Assembly (NCBI GenBank): GCA_004299705.1
Contig: SCQS01000008.1
Coordinates: 1 to 64,000, forward strand
Source: Rhodanobacteraceae bacterium
GTDB taxonomy: Bacteria > Pseudomonadota > Gammaproteobacteria > Xanthomonadales > Rhodanobacteraceae
DNA length: 64,000 bases
Direction of reading: 5' to 3'
The position numbers and the translations under genes were made by a program. Below are positions 16,974 to 27,581 of the stretch, in pieces; position 1 is the first letter of the stretch, and each line of letters opens with the position of its first letter. The notes beneath the pieces are model-generated. The model was given only the letters and a program-made list of their open reading frames with translations, had not been told where the DNA came from and ran no database searches.

Positions 16974-19090
16974 GCGGCAAGACCGCGTCCGCGCTGGTCG
17001 CGCGCATCGTCGAACAACTCGAGCGCGGCGACGTCGCGGGCGCCGAAGCGCAGGCCGGAAAATTGCGCGACGCGTTTCCGGACGACGCGGAGCTGGCGCG
17101 CCTGCACGGCGTCGCCCTGTTCATGCTGGGACGCGGCGCCGAAGCACGGCGCGCGTTCGAGCAGGCCGTGCGCCTCGCGCCCGACAGCGTGGAAGCGCGC
17201 AGCAACCTCGCCGGCGCGTTGCAGGCGGATGGCGACGTGGACGGCGCGGTGGCGTTGCTGGAACAGGTAGTGCGCGATCGCCCGAGCGATCCCGCGTTGC
17301 GCAACAACCTTGCCAACGCGCTGCGCGCCGCGGGCGATGACGAACGCGCGCGCGGGGAATATCTCGCGGCACTCGCGATTGCGCCGGACCATTTCGGCGC
17401 AATCGTCAACCTCGCCGCCACCGAATTGTCGCTGGGCCGCACCACCGAGGCTGAAACACGCTTGCGGGAGGTACTCGCCGCGCAGCCACATCCCCAGGCG
17501 TTGTTGCTGCTGGGCCACGTGCTCAATCGCCAGGCCCGCCACGCCGAAGCGCAGGCCGTCTACCAGCAAGCCGCGCAACTCGCGCCCGACGCCGCGCAGT
17601 TTCCGTACCAGGCCGGGCTGATGGCGGACGAGCAGCACCACTACGGCGAAGCCGTGCGGCTCTATCGTCGCGCGTTGCAACTCGACCCCAACCTCAAGCT
17701 CGCCGAAGGCCAGTTGCTGTTCGTGCTGCGACGCGAATGCGAGTGGGATGCGGCGGAACCCTTGAGCCGACGCGTCAAGGCGCGTGCGCTGGATGGCTCG
17801 GGTTCGGTCGATCCGTTCGCGTTCCTGGCCGAGGATGCGACGCCCGCCGAACAGCTTGCCTGTGCGCGGGCGCGCGCCGCGCGCGTCGAACGCGACGTGC
17901 AGCCGTTGACGCGACATCTGCGCTTCGCGCATGCAACGCGAGACTGCGCTGCGCCCCTGAAAGTGGGTTTTCTATCGGCCGGCTTCCACGCCCATGCCAC
18001 CGCGCTGCTGACGGCGGCAATGTTCGAGCATTTGGGCCGGCTCGACGACATCGAACTACATCTCTTCGCGAGCACCCCCGACGATGGCAGCGACGCGCGC
18101 CGTCGTTTGCACACGGCCGCGCATGGCTTTCACGTAGTAGCCGGGGAGCCCGCGACCGCTGTCGCGCAGCGCGTGCACGACACCCACATCGACGTGCTGG
18201 TCGATGTCGATGGCTGGTGCGCGGGCGGCATGCCCGGCGTGTTCGCGTTCCGGCCGGCGCCGGTGCAGGCCAGCTGGCTCGCGTATCCCGGTACCACCGG
18301 TGCGGCGTGCATCGATTACCTGATCGCCGACCGCTTCCTGATTCCCGAACCCCTGCAGGGCTTCTACTCGGAATCGGTCGCGTATTTGCCGCGCTGCTAC
18401 CAGCCTTCCGACCCCGCGCGCCCGGTCGGCGCGCCCCCGCCCCGCTCCGCCTTCGGCCTGCCCGACGACGCCGTGGTGTTCGCGAGTTTCAACAACTCAT
18501 GGAAGCTCAACGCGGCCAGCTTCTCGCGCATATGCGCGGTGCTGCGCGAAGTGCCCGGCAGCGTGCTGTGGCTGCTGGATGCCGGCCACGACGCGAATAT
18601 GCGCCTGCGGGATGCGGCGCGACTGCGCGGCCTCGACCCGCAGCGGCTGGTGTTCTCGCCCGCACTGCCGCACCTGCAACACCTTGCGCGCTACGAGCTT
18701 GCCGACCTGTTCCTCGACACCAATCCCTACAACGCGCACACCACCGCATCCGATGCGATCTGGGCCGGCTGCCCGGTACTGACCCGCCCCGGCGAAACGT
18801 TTGCGTCGCGCGTGGCCGGCAGCCTGAATCACCACCTCGGCATGCCCGAACTGATCGCCCGTGACGACAAGACTTTCGTAGACGCCGCCATCCGCTACGG
18901 CAACGACCGCTCGGTGCTGGCCGCGCTGCGCGAGCGGCTCGCCGGGCTGCGCCAGACCTCCGGCCTGTTCGACATGCAGGCCTGCGCGCGGGATTTCGCG
19001 GCGCTGTTGCGTGCGATGGACGAACGTCGTCGCAAGGGCATGTCTCCGCAAACCATCGCGCTGCCTTCAAGTGCCAGACAGCCAGAGTAA
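16970..19090 (+). CDS. TPR protein with GT41 (O-GlcNAc transferase / SPINDLY-type) catalytic domain
   Basis: A 706-residue cytoplasmic protein (no signal peptide or membrane segment). Residues about 10-270 form TPR repeats ([20 protein letters not shown] and similar). From about 320 comes the GT41 catalytic region: [17 protein letters not shown] corresponds to the first SPINDLY motif, [20 protein letters not shown] and [13 protein letters not shown] to the central part, and [20 protein letters not shown] plus the later [10 protein letters not shown] to the UDP-binding end. GT41 enzymes move GlcNAc or fucose to Ser/Thr of proteins; the bacterial homolog of Xanthomonas campestris is a structural model for OGT. 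Donor and targets here are unknown. Translation is coupled to prfA. Confidence 0.87.
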   Translation: MSGKTASALVARIVEQLERGDVAGAEAQAGKLRDAFPDDAELARLHGVALFMLGRGAEARRAFEQAVRLAPDSVEARSNLAGALQADGDVDGAVALLEQVVRDRPSDPALRNNLANALRAAGDDERARGEYLAALAIAPDHFGAIVNLAATELSLGRTTEAETRLREVLAAQPHPQALLLLGHVLNRQARHAEAQAVYQQAAQLAPDAAQFPYQAGLMADEQHHYGEAVRLYRRALQLDPNLKLAEGQLLFVLRRECEWDAAEPLSRRVKARALDGSGSVDPFAFLAEDATPAEQLACARARAARVERDVQPLTRHLRFAHATRDCAAPLKVGFLSAGFHAHATALLTAAMFEHLGRLDDIELHLFASTPDDGSDARRRLHTAAHGFHVVAGEPATAVAQRVHDTHIDVLVDVDGWCAGGMPGVFAFRPAPVQASWLAYPGTTGAACIDYLIADRFLIPEPLQGFYSESVAYLPRCYQPSDPARPVGAPPPRSAFGLPDDAVVFASFNNSWKLNAASFSRICAVLREVPGSVLWLLDAGHDANMRLRDAARLRGLDPQRLVFSPALPHLQHLARYELADLFLDTNPYNAHTTASDAIWAGCPVLTRPGETFASRVAGSLNHHLGMPELIARDDKTFVDAAIRYGNDRSVLAALRERLAGLRQTSGLFDMQACARDFAALLRAMDERRRKGMSPQTIALPSSARQPE

Positions 19091-19099
19091 GCTTGTGCG

Positions 19100-19621
19100 A
19101 TGACCGCCAAAGACCGATTCGTTGCATTGAGCCTGTGCGTGCTGACGGTTTCGGACACGCGCACGCTGGAGAACGACACGTCCGGACAATTCCTGGCCGA
19201 TGCGCTGACCGAAGCCGGGCACCGTCTGCATGAACGCGCGCTGTTGCGCGACGACCGCTACGCGATCCGCGCGCAAGTCGCGGCATGGATCGCCGATGCG
19301 GCGGTGCACGGCGTGTTGATCACGGGCGGCACCGGCTTTACCGGCCGCGACTCGACGCCCGAAGCGGTGCTGCCGTTGCTGGACAAGGAAATGCCGGGCT
19401 TCGGCGAACTGTTCCGCGCGATCAGCTTCGAGGAAATCGGCACGTCCAGCCTGCAGTCGCGTGCGTTCGCTGGACTGTCCAACCAGACCTTCGTGTTCGC
19501 GCTGCCGGGTTCCACCTCGGCCTGCCGCACCGCGTGGGACAAGTTGCTGCGCGCGCAGCTCGATGCGCGCACTCGGCCTTGCAACCTGGTCGGGTTGCTG
19601 CCGAGGCTGGGCGAGCGCTGA
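19100..19621 (+). CDS. moaB: Molybdenum cofactor biosynthesis protein MoaB
   Basis: A 173-residue protein of the MoaB/Mog fold, which adenylylates molybdopterin or is tied to that step. Family motifs: LTVSDTRTLENDTSG, ITGGTGFTGRDSTPEAV and the later FALPGSTSACRTAWDKL. It starts 9 bp after the glycosyltransferase gene and is probably part of that transcript. No other moa or moe gene is in the window. Confidence 0.93.
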   Translation: MTAKDRFVALSLCVLTVSDTRTLENDTSGQFLADALTEAGHRLHERALLRDDRYAIRAQVAAWIADAAVHGVLITGGTGFTGRDSTPEAVLPLLDKEMPGFGELFRAISFEEIGTSSLQSRAFAGLSNQTFVFALPGSTSACRTAWDKLLRAQLDARTRPCNLVGLLPRLGER

Positions 19622-19651
19622 TTTCCGCGTTCAGCGCGCGATCGGAAAAGC

Positions 19652-19685
19652 CATCCCCCTCGATCCCCTGCGGAAGGGGGAAGAA
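19652..19685. repeat. Short C-type palindromic repeat
   Basis: ATCCCCCTCGATCCCCTGCGGAAGGGGGAAG-type hairpin (given here by position and key bases CCCCCT/AGGGGG). Its start resembles the repeat at 24383-24476. It lies between convergent moaB and the acylphosphatase gene and could fold in both transcripts. Confidence 0.55.
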
Positions 19686-19694
19686 AAGCGCGAT

Positions 19695-19961
19695 TCAACC
19701 CGTGGTGAAGCCGCGCAACGTTTGATCGGGCAGGTCTTCGCGCGCAACGCGCTCCACCCGCGCTGCGGGCGGGCCGTGCTGCAACCATGCGTTCAATTCG
19801 TCCAGCGCTTCCGCGTTGCCGGACGCGAGCACCTCCACGCTGCCATCAGTCAGGTTTTTCGCGTAACCCGCAAGGCCGAGTCGCAACGCAACGTCCCGCG
19901 TCGAAGCGCGGAAGAACACACCCTGCACCCTGCCCTGCACGATGAAGCGCGCGCAGGCCAT
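19695..19961 (-). CDS. acyP: Acylphosphatase
   Basis: An 88-residue enzyme that hydrolyses acyl phosphates. Both family signatures are complete: GRVQGVFFR with the catalytic Arg, and GYAKNLTDGSVEV with the catalytic Asn. The ATG at 19961 gives the canonical length; the longer open frame upstream overlaps the TlpA-like gene. It begins 4 bp after the stop of that gene and is the last gene of the YihY-TlpA-acylphosphatase operon. Confidence 0.95.
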   Translation of the reverse strand: MACARFIVQGRVQGVFFRASTRDVALRLGLAGYAKNLTDGSVEVLASGNAEALDELNAWLQHGPPAARVERVAREDLPDQTLRGFTTG

Positions 19962-19965
19962 CGCG

Positions 19966-20469
19966 TCAATGCGACTTGGATGCCGCGGCGATCGCATCAC
20001 CCAGCAGCGTCGCGTTGACCGGCCCGATGAAACGCTTGGCCAGGTGCCCGTCCGGCGCAATCAGGTCGGTGGTCGGCAGGCCCACGGGCATCGTCAGTCC
20101 AGCGGGCGGGTGCTGCATGTCGAGCCGTGCCAACGGGTAATCGACGGGGTGTTCGTGCGCGAACTTCAGGACCACGTCGAGCGGCTCGGGCTGGTAGGCA
20201 AGGCCGATCGCCGTAACCTTCTTGTGGCTGGCCACGAATTTCGAAATGGCCGGCATCTCGGCGATGCACGGCGAGCACCAGGTGGCCCAGAAATTGACGA
20301 TGACCCACTGCCCGCGGTGCGCGGCGAGGTCGAAGGTCTTGCCGCCCAGGGTCTTGATTACCAGGGTCGGACGCGCCGGCGCTGAGGCAGCCGGCACGGC
20401 ACCCGCAGCGAACGACGCCAGCAGCAGCGCCACCACGATGCATGCAAATCGGAAACCACGGACGCTCAT
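19966..20469 (-). CDS. TlpA/ResA-like periplasmic thiol-disulfide oxidoreductase
   Basis: A 167-residue thioredoxin-fold protein with an N-terminal signal or anchor (IVVALLLASFAAGAVPAA) and the redox motif CSPC in FWATWCSPCIAEMP, then the cis-Pro loop GLPTTDLI. Proteins of this type reduce disulfides in the periplasm, often for cytochrome c maturation; the partner here is unknown. The start at 20469 overlaps the yihY stop (ATGA). Confidence 0.92.
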   Translation of the reverse strand: MSVRGFRFACIVVALLLASFAAGAVPAASAPARPTLVIKTLGGKTFDLAAHRGQWVIVNFWATWCSPCIAEMPAISKFVASHKKVTAIGLAYQPEPLDVVLKFAHEHPVDYPLARLDMQHPPAGLTMPVGLPTTDLIAPDGHLAKRFIGPVNATLLGDAIAAASKSH

Positions 20470-21749
20470 GGCGATGCCTCCTCGGGCGCGACGACGGGAT
20501 GCCGCGCAAACAATGACCGCAACGGCAGCGCGAGGTTCTCGCGTTCGGCCGTCTGGGCACGCAACAGGGCATCGACGGCCGCCGGCGCCAAGCCGTCCGC
20601 CGCGGCCTGCAGGGACAGTGCATCGGCGGGCAGGCGATAACCGCCGATCCGGAACAGGTCGTCCAGATGCACGCTGTCGAGGTCGCGCACCAGCACCCAC
20701 GCGCCGGATTCGTTGCGTTGGATCAGGCCCGTGCGGCGCAGGTCGCCGAGATAGCGTTGCAGCAATTCGGGGGTCAGGAAACGCTCGCGCGCGGTCAACG
20801 TGGATTCGGCCAAACCCTCGCCCGCGTGCTGCGCGAGCGCGAACTGCTGCAGCACCCGCAGCAGGCCCACGAGCTCGCAGCCGGGCGGCAACGTTTCATC
20901 TTCGGCGCGATACTCGAACGCATCACGCGCCGCGGTGAAGGTCGCGCCCAGCAGCACGATCACCCACGACAGGTAGATCCAGATCATGAAGATCGGAACC
21001 GCCGCGAGCGCGCCGTACACCTCCGTGTAATTGGCGAAGCCCTGCACGTACACCGCGAAGCCCCTGCGCGCGAGTTCGAACAGGATGCTGGCGAGCAGCG
21101 CGCCCAGCACCGCGTCGCGCCAGTGCACGCGCCGGTTCGGCACCACCGCGTACAGGATCGACAACGCCAGCCAGGTGATCAGGAACGGTGCCAGCGCCCA
21201 CAATTTGAACCCGACCACGCCGTAACCGGCCACGCCCCGCCACAATGGTTGCGCATACACCCAGGAACTGGCCGCCACTCCCACCACGATCAACAGCGGC
21301 CCCAGCGTCAACGCGGCCCAGTACAACAGGAAGCGTGAACTGCCCTTGCGCCGCGCCGGCACCCGCCAGATGCGGTCGAAGCGATCCTCGATGCTGGCCA
21401 TCATCATCAGCGCGCTGACCACGAGGAACAGCACGCCGACCACGGTCAGCTTGCTGGCGTTGTCGGCGAACTGGAGCAGGTATCCTTGCACGGTTTCACC
21501 CGCCGCCGGCACGAAGCTGCGGAAAATGAAATGCGTCGCGCGATCGCGCAGACTGGCGAACGCGGGAATCACGGACATCACCGCCACCACCGCCGCCAGC
21601 ATCGGCACGATCGCGAACAGCGTGGTGTAGGACAAGGCGCCGGCGGTTTCGAAGCACTTGTCGTCGCGGAAACGACGCCACAGGAACCGCGCGAATGCCC
21701 GCAGGCGTTCGCGGCGCAGGCTCAGGTGATGGGCAGGGTCACGGTTCAC
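20466..21749 (-). CDS. YihY/BrkB family inner membrane protein
   Basis: A 427-residue protein with six predicted membrane segments in its first 300 residues. Family motifs include CFETAGALSYTTLFAIVPML near the start and YGALAAVPIFMIWIYLSW later. The C-terminal 130 residues form a soluble, winged-helix-like domain (ELLQRYLGDLRRTGLIQRN). The family was once called ribonuclease BN; that activity belongs to another protein and the real function is unknown. It is first in its operon and divergent from wrbA. Confidence 0.93.
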   Translation of the reverse strand: MNRDPAHHLSLRRERLRAFARFLWRRFRDDKCFETAGALSYTTLFAIVPMLAAVVAVMSVIPAFASLRDRATHFIFRSFVPAAGETVQGYLLQFADNASKLTVVGVLFLVVSALMMMASIEDRFDRIWRVPARRKGSSRFLLYWAALTLGPLLIVVGVAASSWVYAQPLWRGVAGYGVVGFKLWALAPFLITWLALSILYAVVPNRRVHWRDAVLGALLASILFELARRGFAVYVQGFANYTEVYGALAAVPIFMIWIYLSWVIVLLGATFTAARDAFEYRAEDETLPPGCELVGLLRVLQQFALAQHAGEGLAESTLTARERFLTPELLQRYLGDLRRTGLIQRNESGAWVLVRDLDSVHLDDLFRIGGYRLPADALSLQAAADGLAPAAVDALLRAQTAERENLALPLRSLFARHPVVAPEEASP

Positions 21750-21796
21750 GCTGCGAGGCTAGTCCAACCCAGATGCAAAAGGAAACACCCGGCAAC

Positions 21797-22393
21797 ATGG
21801 AAATCCTGATCCTGTACTACAGCCGCAACGGCAGCGTCGCGCAACTGGCGCGCTTGATCGCGCGCGGCGTGGAAGAAGTGGACGGCATGCGCGCGCGCCT
21901 GCGCCAGCTGCCGCCAGTCGCGCCGGTCACGCAAACGGCACAACCACCGGTGCCCGACGACGGCGCGCCGTACGCGGAATTGAAGGACCTGCACGAATGT
22001 GCAGGGTTGATCCTGGGCAGTCCCACCCGTTTCGGCAACATGGCCGCGCCGGTCAAGCACTTCCTCGATTCGACACCCGCCGAATGGGTGTCGGGTGCGT
22101 TGGCTGGCAAGCCCTGCGCCGTGTTCACTTCCACGTCCACCATGCACGGTGGACAGGAATCCACGCTGCTGTCGATGATGGTTCCTCTGCTGCACCACGG
22201 CATGCTGGTGGTCGGCATTCCGTTCACCGAAGTCGCGCTCAACCACACCACCACCGGCGGCACGCCCTATGGCGCCAGTCACGTGGCGGGCATCAACCGC
22301 GACCGGCCGATCAGCGACGACGAGCGCACGCTGGCGCGCGCACTCGGGCGACGCGTGGCCGACATCGCCAAGCGCCTCGCGGTGAACCCATGA
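21797..22393 (+). CDS. wrbA: NAD(P)H:quinone oxidoreductase WrbA
   Basis: A 198-residue flavodoxin-like protein of the WrbA family, which reduces quinones by two electrons using NAD(P)H and FMN. FMN-binding motifs: YYSRNGSVAQLA, GSPTRFGNMAAPVKHFLD and TSTSTMHGGQEST. The ATG at 21797 gives the usual MEILILYYSRNG start. Its stop overlaps the start of the next gene (ATGA), making a wrbA-DUF2069-dehydrogenase transcript. Confidence 0.95.
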   Translation: MEILILYYSRNGSVAQLARLIARGVEEVDGMRARLRQLPPVAPVTQTAQPPVPDDGAPYAELKDLHECAGLILGSPTRFGNMAAPVKHFLDSTPAEWVSGALAGKPCAVFTSTSTMHGGQESTLLSMMVPLLHHGMLVVGIPFTEVALNHTTTGGTPYGASHVAGINRDRPISDDERTLARALGRRVADIAKRLAVNP

Positions 22394-22746
22394 ACACGCA
22401 ACGGCGCATCGGCATCATCGCTTGGACGGCGCTGGCGCTGCTGCAGATCGTGTGGCACGCGTGGCTGCTGCCGCCCGCGCACACTTCCGTTGCCGCTGCC
22501 CTGGCCATCGGCCTGGTGCCACTGGCCATTCCGCTCGCGTATTGGCGCACGCCATCACGCGCGTTGCTGCTGGCCGGGATGATCTGCCTGTTCTATTTCT
22601 GCCACGGCGTCGCCGTGGCCTGGGCAGCGCCGCACGCACGCGCACTGGCGTGGATCGAGATCGTGCTCGCGGTCGTCGTGATCCTGTCCTGCGCGCGGAT
22701 GCCGAAGCGACGCCGCACGCCGGAGAGTAAGCTGTCTCCGCCATGA
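22390..22746 (+). CDS. DUF2069 small inner membrane protein
   Basis: A 118-residue protein with four predicted membrane segments (for example IIAWTALALLQIVWHAWLL and ALLLAGMICLFYFCHGVAVA) and a basic C-terminus. It matches DUF2069 proteins, which often follow wrbA in this order of bacteria; no function is established. It overlaps both neighbours by four bases. Confidence 0.88.
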   Translation: MNTQRRIGIIAWTALALLQIVWHAWLLPPAHTSVAAALAIGLVPLAIPLAYWRTPSRALLLAGMICLFYFCHGVAVAWAAPHARALAWIEIVLAVVVILSCARMPKRRRTPESKLSPP

Positions 22747-24380
22747 CGTTCGTGCAATCCGCCCCGCAACTCGGCAACCCGTATCGCGAGGATCGCGTTT
22801 TGCAGGCATGGCTGGCGCGCGTATTGCCCGAAGCGCAACGCCGCGCGGCCGAAGCGGATTTCGAGGCGCTGGCTGAATATGCGCAGCACGCCTATACGCG
22901 GCAGACAGCGACCACGCCCGGCGAACCCACGCTCACACAGTGGGACGTGTGGGGCCAGCGCATCGACCGCATCGAACTCACCGAAACCTGGCGCGAGGGC
23001 CCCGCGCTCGCGGCGAAACACGGCCTGGTCGCGGACGGCCACGACCGCACGCTGGGCGAGTTCGCGCGCGTGCAGCAATTCGCCAAGGTATATCTCTATC
23101 ACGCGGCCAGCGCGTTCTATTCCTGTCCGCTGGCGATGAGTGACGGCGTCGCAACCGCATTGCGCGATGCCACCAACACGGCGCTGCGCGATCGCGTGCG
23201 CGGCCACTTGCTCAGCCGCGATCCCGCGACTTTCTGGATCAGCGGCCAGTGGATGACCGAGAACGCGGGCGGCTCGGACGTCGCGCACAGCGAAACCACC
23301 GCACGCAAGGCTGCCGACGGCAGCTGGCGATTGCACGGCCGCAAATGGTTCACCTCGGCGATCAACGCCGAGTTCGCGCTGGCGCTGGCGCGTCCCGAAG
23401 GTAATCCTGAAGGTGCAGATGGTTTGGCGCTGTTCGGTGTCGAAACCCGCAATGCCGACGGCTCGTGGAACGGCATCACCATCGATCGCCTGAAGGACAA
23501 GCTCGGCACCCGTGAACTTCCGACCGCGGAAATCCACCTGCACGACACCCGCGCGGAGCTGATCGGTGACGCCGCACACGGTGTGCGCGCGATCACGCCA
23601 GTATTGCAGGTGACGCGACTGTGGAACGCGTTCGGTTCGCTTTCGACCATGCAACGTTGCCTGATGCTGGTCCGCGACTACGCACGCAGGCGCAAGGCGT
23701 TCGGCAAGACGCTGATCGAACAGCCCCTGTTCGCGGATTCACTGGCCGGATGGGAAGCCGGATTCGAGGCCGCGTTCCATCTTGCGATGGAAGTCGCGCT
23801 GCTGCTGGGCCGCGTCGAATCCGGCAAGGGCGACGCAGGCGACGCCGCGCTGCAGCGCCTGCTGACGCCGCTGGCGAAATTGTGGATTTGCAGATTGGGC
23901 GTGCGCATCGCCTCGGAAACCATCGAAGCCCTCGGCGGCATCGGCTATCTGGAAGACAGCGGCATCCCGCTGCTGCTGCGCGACGCGCAGGTGTTCCCGA
24001 TCTGGGAAGGCGCGAGCAACGTGCAGGCGCTGGATTTCCTGCGCGCGCTGGACAAGCTCGGCGTCGACCCGCTGGTGAACGCGGTGGACGGTTGGCTGGA
24101 AGAAGCCGACGACGCGGTGGTCGACGCGGACGCCGAAGCCATCCACGCCGCGATCCGCCACGCGGATACCTGGCTGCGCGACCACGCGCGCGACGCCGAT
24201 GCGCTGCAGGCCGGTTCGCTGCGGCTCGGCAACACCAGCGCTCGCACACTGGCCGCGGCACTGCTGGCGCGGCACGCGGCTTGGGCGCAACGCGAACGAC
24301 ACGATGCGCAATCCGCAGCTGCCCTGCGGCGCTTCTGCGCACACGGGCTGGATCGCATCATCGACTTTTCCCCAGCCTGA
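22743..24380 (+). CDS. AidB-like acyl-CoA dehydrogenase family protein
   Basis: A 545-residue flavoprotein of the acyl-CoA dehydrogenase fold, with the longer N-terminal region and layout of AidB rather than the short-chain enzymes. Seen are WISGQWMTENAGGSDVAHSE (FAD-contact loop), the middle domain LHGRKWFTSAINAE, and the end FPIWEGASNVQALDFLRAL. E. coli AidB belongs to the adaptive response to alkylation and has weak dehydrogenase activity; whether this copy acts on acyl-CoA or DNA cannot be told. No Ada-type gene is nearby. Start overlaps the DUF2069 stop. Confidence 0.85.
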   Translation: MTFVQSAPQLGNPYREDRVLQAWLARVLPEAQRRAAEADFEALAEYAQHAYTRQTATTPGEPTLTQWDVWGQRIDRIELTETWREGPALAAKHGLVADGHDRTLGEFARVQQFAKVYLYHAASAFYSCPLAMSDGVATALRDATNTALRDRVRGHLLSRDPATFWISGQWMTENAGGSDVAHSETTARKAADGSWRLHGRKWFTSAINAEFALALARPEGNPEGADGLALFGVETRNADGSWNGITIDRLKDKLGTRELPTAEIHLHDTRAELIGDAAHGVRAITPVLQVTRLWNAFGSLSTMQRCLMLVRDYARRRKAFGKTLIEQPLFADSLAGWEAGFEAAFHLAMEVALLLGRVESGKGDAGDAALQRLLTPLAKLWICRLGVRIASETIEALGGIGYLEDSGIPLLLRDAQVFPIWEGASNVQALDFLRALDKLGVDPLVNAVDGWLEEADDAVVDADAEAIHAAIRHADTWLRDHARDADALQAGSLRLGNTSARTLAAALLARHAAWAQRERHDAQSAAALRRFCAHGLDRIIDFSPA

Positions 24381-24382
24381 CC

Positions 24383-25823
<1,441 letters not shown>

Positions 25824-25833
25824 CAATAAAACA

Positions 25834-26904
25834 TCATCGCGCTGCCGAGTCCCGAGTCCCGAGTCCCGAGTCCCGGCGCTCAGGCCACACCAGCATCGCG
25901 TCGCCGTACGAATAAAACCGGTAGCGCTGCTCGACCGCGTGCTTGTAGGCCGACAACACGAACTCGCGTCCCGCGAACGCGGACACCAGCATGAGCAGGG
26001 TCGATTCGGGCAGGTGGAAATTGGTGATCAGGCCGTCGATGCTGGTGATCCGGTAGCCAGGGAAAATGAAGATGTCGGTTTCGCCGGCGAACGGCTCGAC
26101 TTCACCGTGCTCGCCGCGCGCGGCTTCCAGCGAGCGCACCACGGTGGTGCCGACCGCGATCACGCGGCCACCGCGGGCACGGGTGCGATGGATCTTCTCG
26201 ACCAGCTCGGCACCCACGTTCAACCACTCGCGGTGCATCGCGTGGTCTTCGATTTTCTCGGCACGTACTGGCTGGAAGGTTCCGGATCCGACGTGCAGGG
26301 TGATGTAGTCGAAATCGACGCCGCGCGCGCGCAATGCATCCAGCAGCACCTCGTCGAAGTGCAGGCCCGCGGTCGGCGCCGCGACCGCGCCCAGATGCTT
26401 CGCGTAGACCGTCTGGTAACGTTCGCGATCGGAAGACTCGTCGGCGCGCGCGATGTACGGCGGCAGCGGCATGTGGCCGATCTTCAGCAACAACTTTTCC
26501 AGCGGCTCGGCGCACTCGAAACGCAGTTCGAAAAACTGGCCCTCGCGGCCGAGCACGCGCACCGGCGTGCCATCGTCCAGTTCGATCAGGCTGCCTTCGC
26601 GCGGCTTCTTGCTGACGCCCAGCATGGCCACTGCGGTGTGCGTGCCGGTGACGCGCTCAAGCATGATCTCGACCGCGCCGCCCGACGGCTTGCGGCCGAA
26701 CAGCCGCGCCGGCAACACGCGGGTGTCGTTGAACACCAGCAGGTCGCCGGGATTCAAAAGCTGCGGCAGATCATGGAACGCGCGATCAGCCAGCACCTGA
26801 CGCGGCGCATCCACCACCAGCAAGCGGCTGGCGCTGCGCTCGGGCAACGGCTGCTGCGCGATCAGTTCGTGCGGCAGGTCGTAATGGAAGTCGGATTTCT
26901 TCAC
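25834..26904 (-). CDS. queA: tRNA preQ1(34) S-adenosylmethionine ribosyltransferase-isomerase
   Basis: A 356-residue enzyme adding the ribosyl part of SAM to preQ1 in tRNA, giving epoxyqueuosine after Tgt. Family blocks: [47 protein letters not shown] and [18 protein letters not shown]. The last residues, from about 343 on ([12 protein letters not shown]), are translated from the tandem GAGTCCC array and are not conserved protein. It is upstream of tgt, but the two are separated by 245 bp of nested repeats. Confidence 0.96.
   Translation of the reverse strand: MKKSDFHYDLPHELIAQQPLPERSASRLLVVDAPRQVLADRAFHDLPQLLNPGDLLVFNDTRVLPARLFGRKPSGGAVEIMLERVTGTHTAVAMLGVSKKPREGSLIELDDGTPVRVLGREGQFFELRFECAEPLEKLLLKIGHMPLPPYIARADESSDRERYQTVYAKHLGAVAAPTAGLHFDEVLLDALRARGVDFDYITLHVGSGTFQPVRAEKIEDHAMHREWLNVGAELVEKIHRTRARGGRVIAVGTTVVRSLEAARGEHGEVEPFAGETDIFIFPGYRITSIDGLITNFHLPESTLLMLVSAFAGREFVLSAYKHAVEQRYRFYSYGDAMLVWPERRDSGLGTRDSAAR
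25845..25876. repeat. Tandem GAGTCCC repeat (right arm), overlapping queA
   Basis: Four copies of GAGTCCC, the inverse of the array at 25599-25630. It overlaps the last codons of queA (stop at 25834) and encodes the tail with DSGLGTRDS. Confidence 0.85.
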
Positions 26905-26932
26905 GGGCGCACCGTGCGGGGATGACCGCTTA

Positions 26933-26984
26933 TTGTAGGAGCGCGCCTGCGCGCGACAGGTCGCCAGCAGGCTGGCTCCTACAA
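26933..26984. repeat. Palindromic repeat, family E (TTGTAGGAGC...GCTCCTACAA)
   Basis: A 52-bp element with 10-bp perfect ends TTGTAGGAGC and GCTCCTACAA and an inner GCGCGCCTGCGCGC hairpin. The second copy is at 36019-36084. The right end supplies the TAG stop of the response regulator gene at 26979-26981. Confidence 0.85.
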
Positions 26985-27581
26985 CCAGCCTTTCTGCCGC
27001 GCCAGCCGATACGCCTCGATGCGATTGGCGACCCCGAGCTTGCCGATCGCCTCGGACAGGTAATTGCGCACGGTGCCATGCGAGAGGTTGAGCTTGCTTG
27101 CAATGTCGCCGGCGCTTTGGCCTTCGCCCGCAAGCCGCAGCACCTGGCGCTCGCGATCGTTCAGCGGATCGGCTTCGGTCCAGGCTTCCAGCGCCAGTTC
27201 CGGATCGATCGCGCGGCCACCGCGCTGCACCAGGCGCAGCGAATCGGCAAGTTTCTCCGCCGGCGCGTCCTTCAGCAGATAGCCCGACACGCCGGCATCC
27301 AGTGCGCGACGCAGATAACCCGAACGCGCAAACGTGGTGACGATCACGACCTTGATCGGCAACTCATGGCGCTGGATGCGTTGCGCCAGTTCCAGTCCGG
27401 TCAGGCCCGGCATTTCGATGTCGGAAATCAGGATGTCGGGCTTCAGGCGCTGCACCTCGCGCCACGCCGCCTCGCCGTCGGCTGCCGAGCCCAGCACCTC
27501 GATGTCGGGTTCCAGCGCGAGCAACGCGGCCAGTGCGCCGCGCACCATCGCCTGGTCTTCCGCCAGCAGCACGCGCATCAT
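26979..27581 (-). CDS. NarL/LuxR-type response regulator (DesR-like)
   Basis: A 200-residue regulator. The receiver domain (about 1-120) has the acidic pair ED in LLAEDQ, the phosphoacceptor Asp in LISDIEMPG, the Thr in IVTTFAR and the Lys in YLLKDAP. The LuxR-type helix-turn-helix is at about 137-195 ([20 protein letters not shown], then [16 protein letters not shown]). The start overlaps the stop of the kinase gene (ATGA), so they form a pair. The stop TAG lies in the family E repeat. Target genes are unknown. Confidence 0.93.
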   Translation of the reverse strand: MMRVLLAEDQAMVRGALAALLALEPDIEVLGSAADGEAAWREVQRLKPDILISDIEMPGLTGLELAQRIQRHELPIKVVIVTTFARSGYLRRALDAGVSGYLLKDAPAEKLADSLRLVQRGGRAIDPELALEAWTEADPLNDRERQVLRLAGEGQSAGDIASKLNLSHGTVRNYLSEAIGKLGVANRIEAYRLARQKGWL

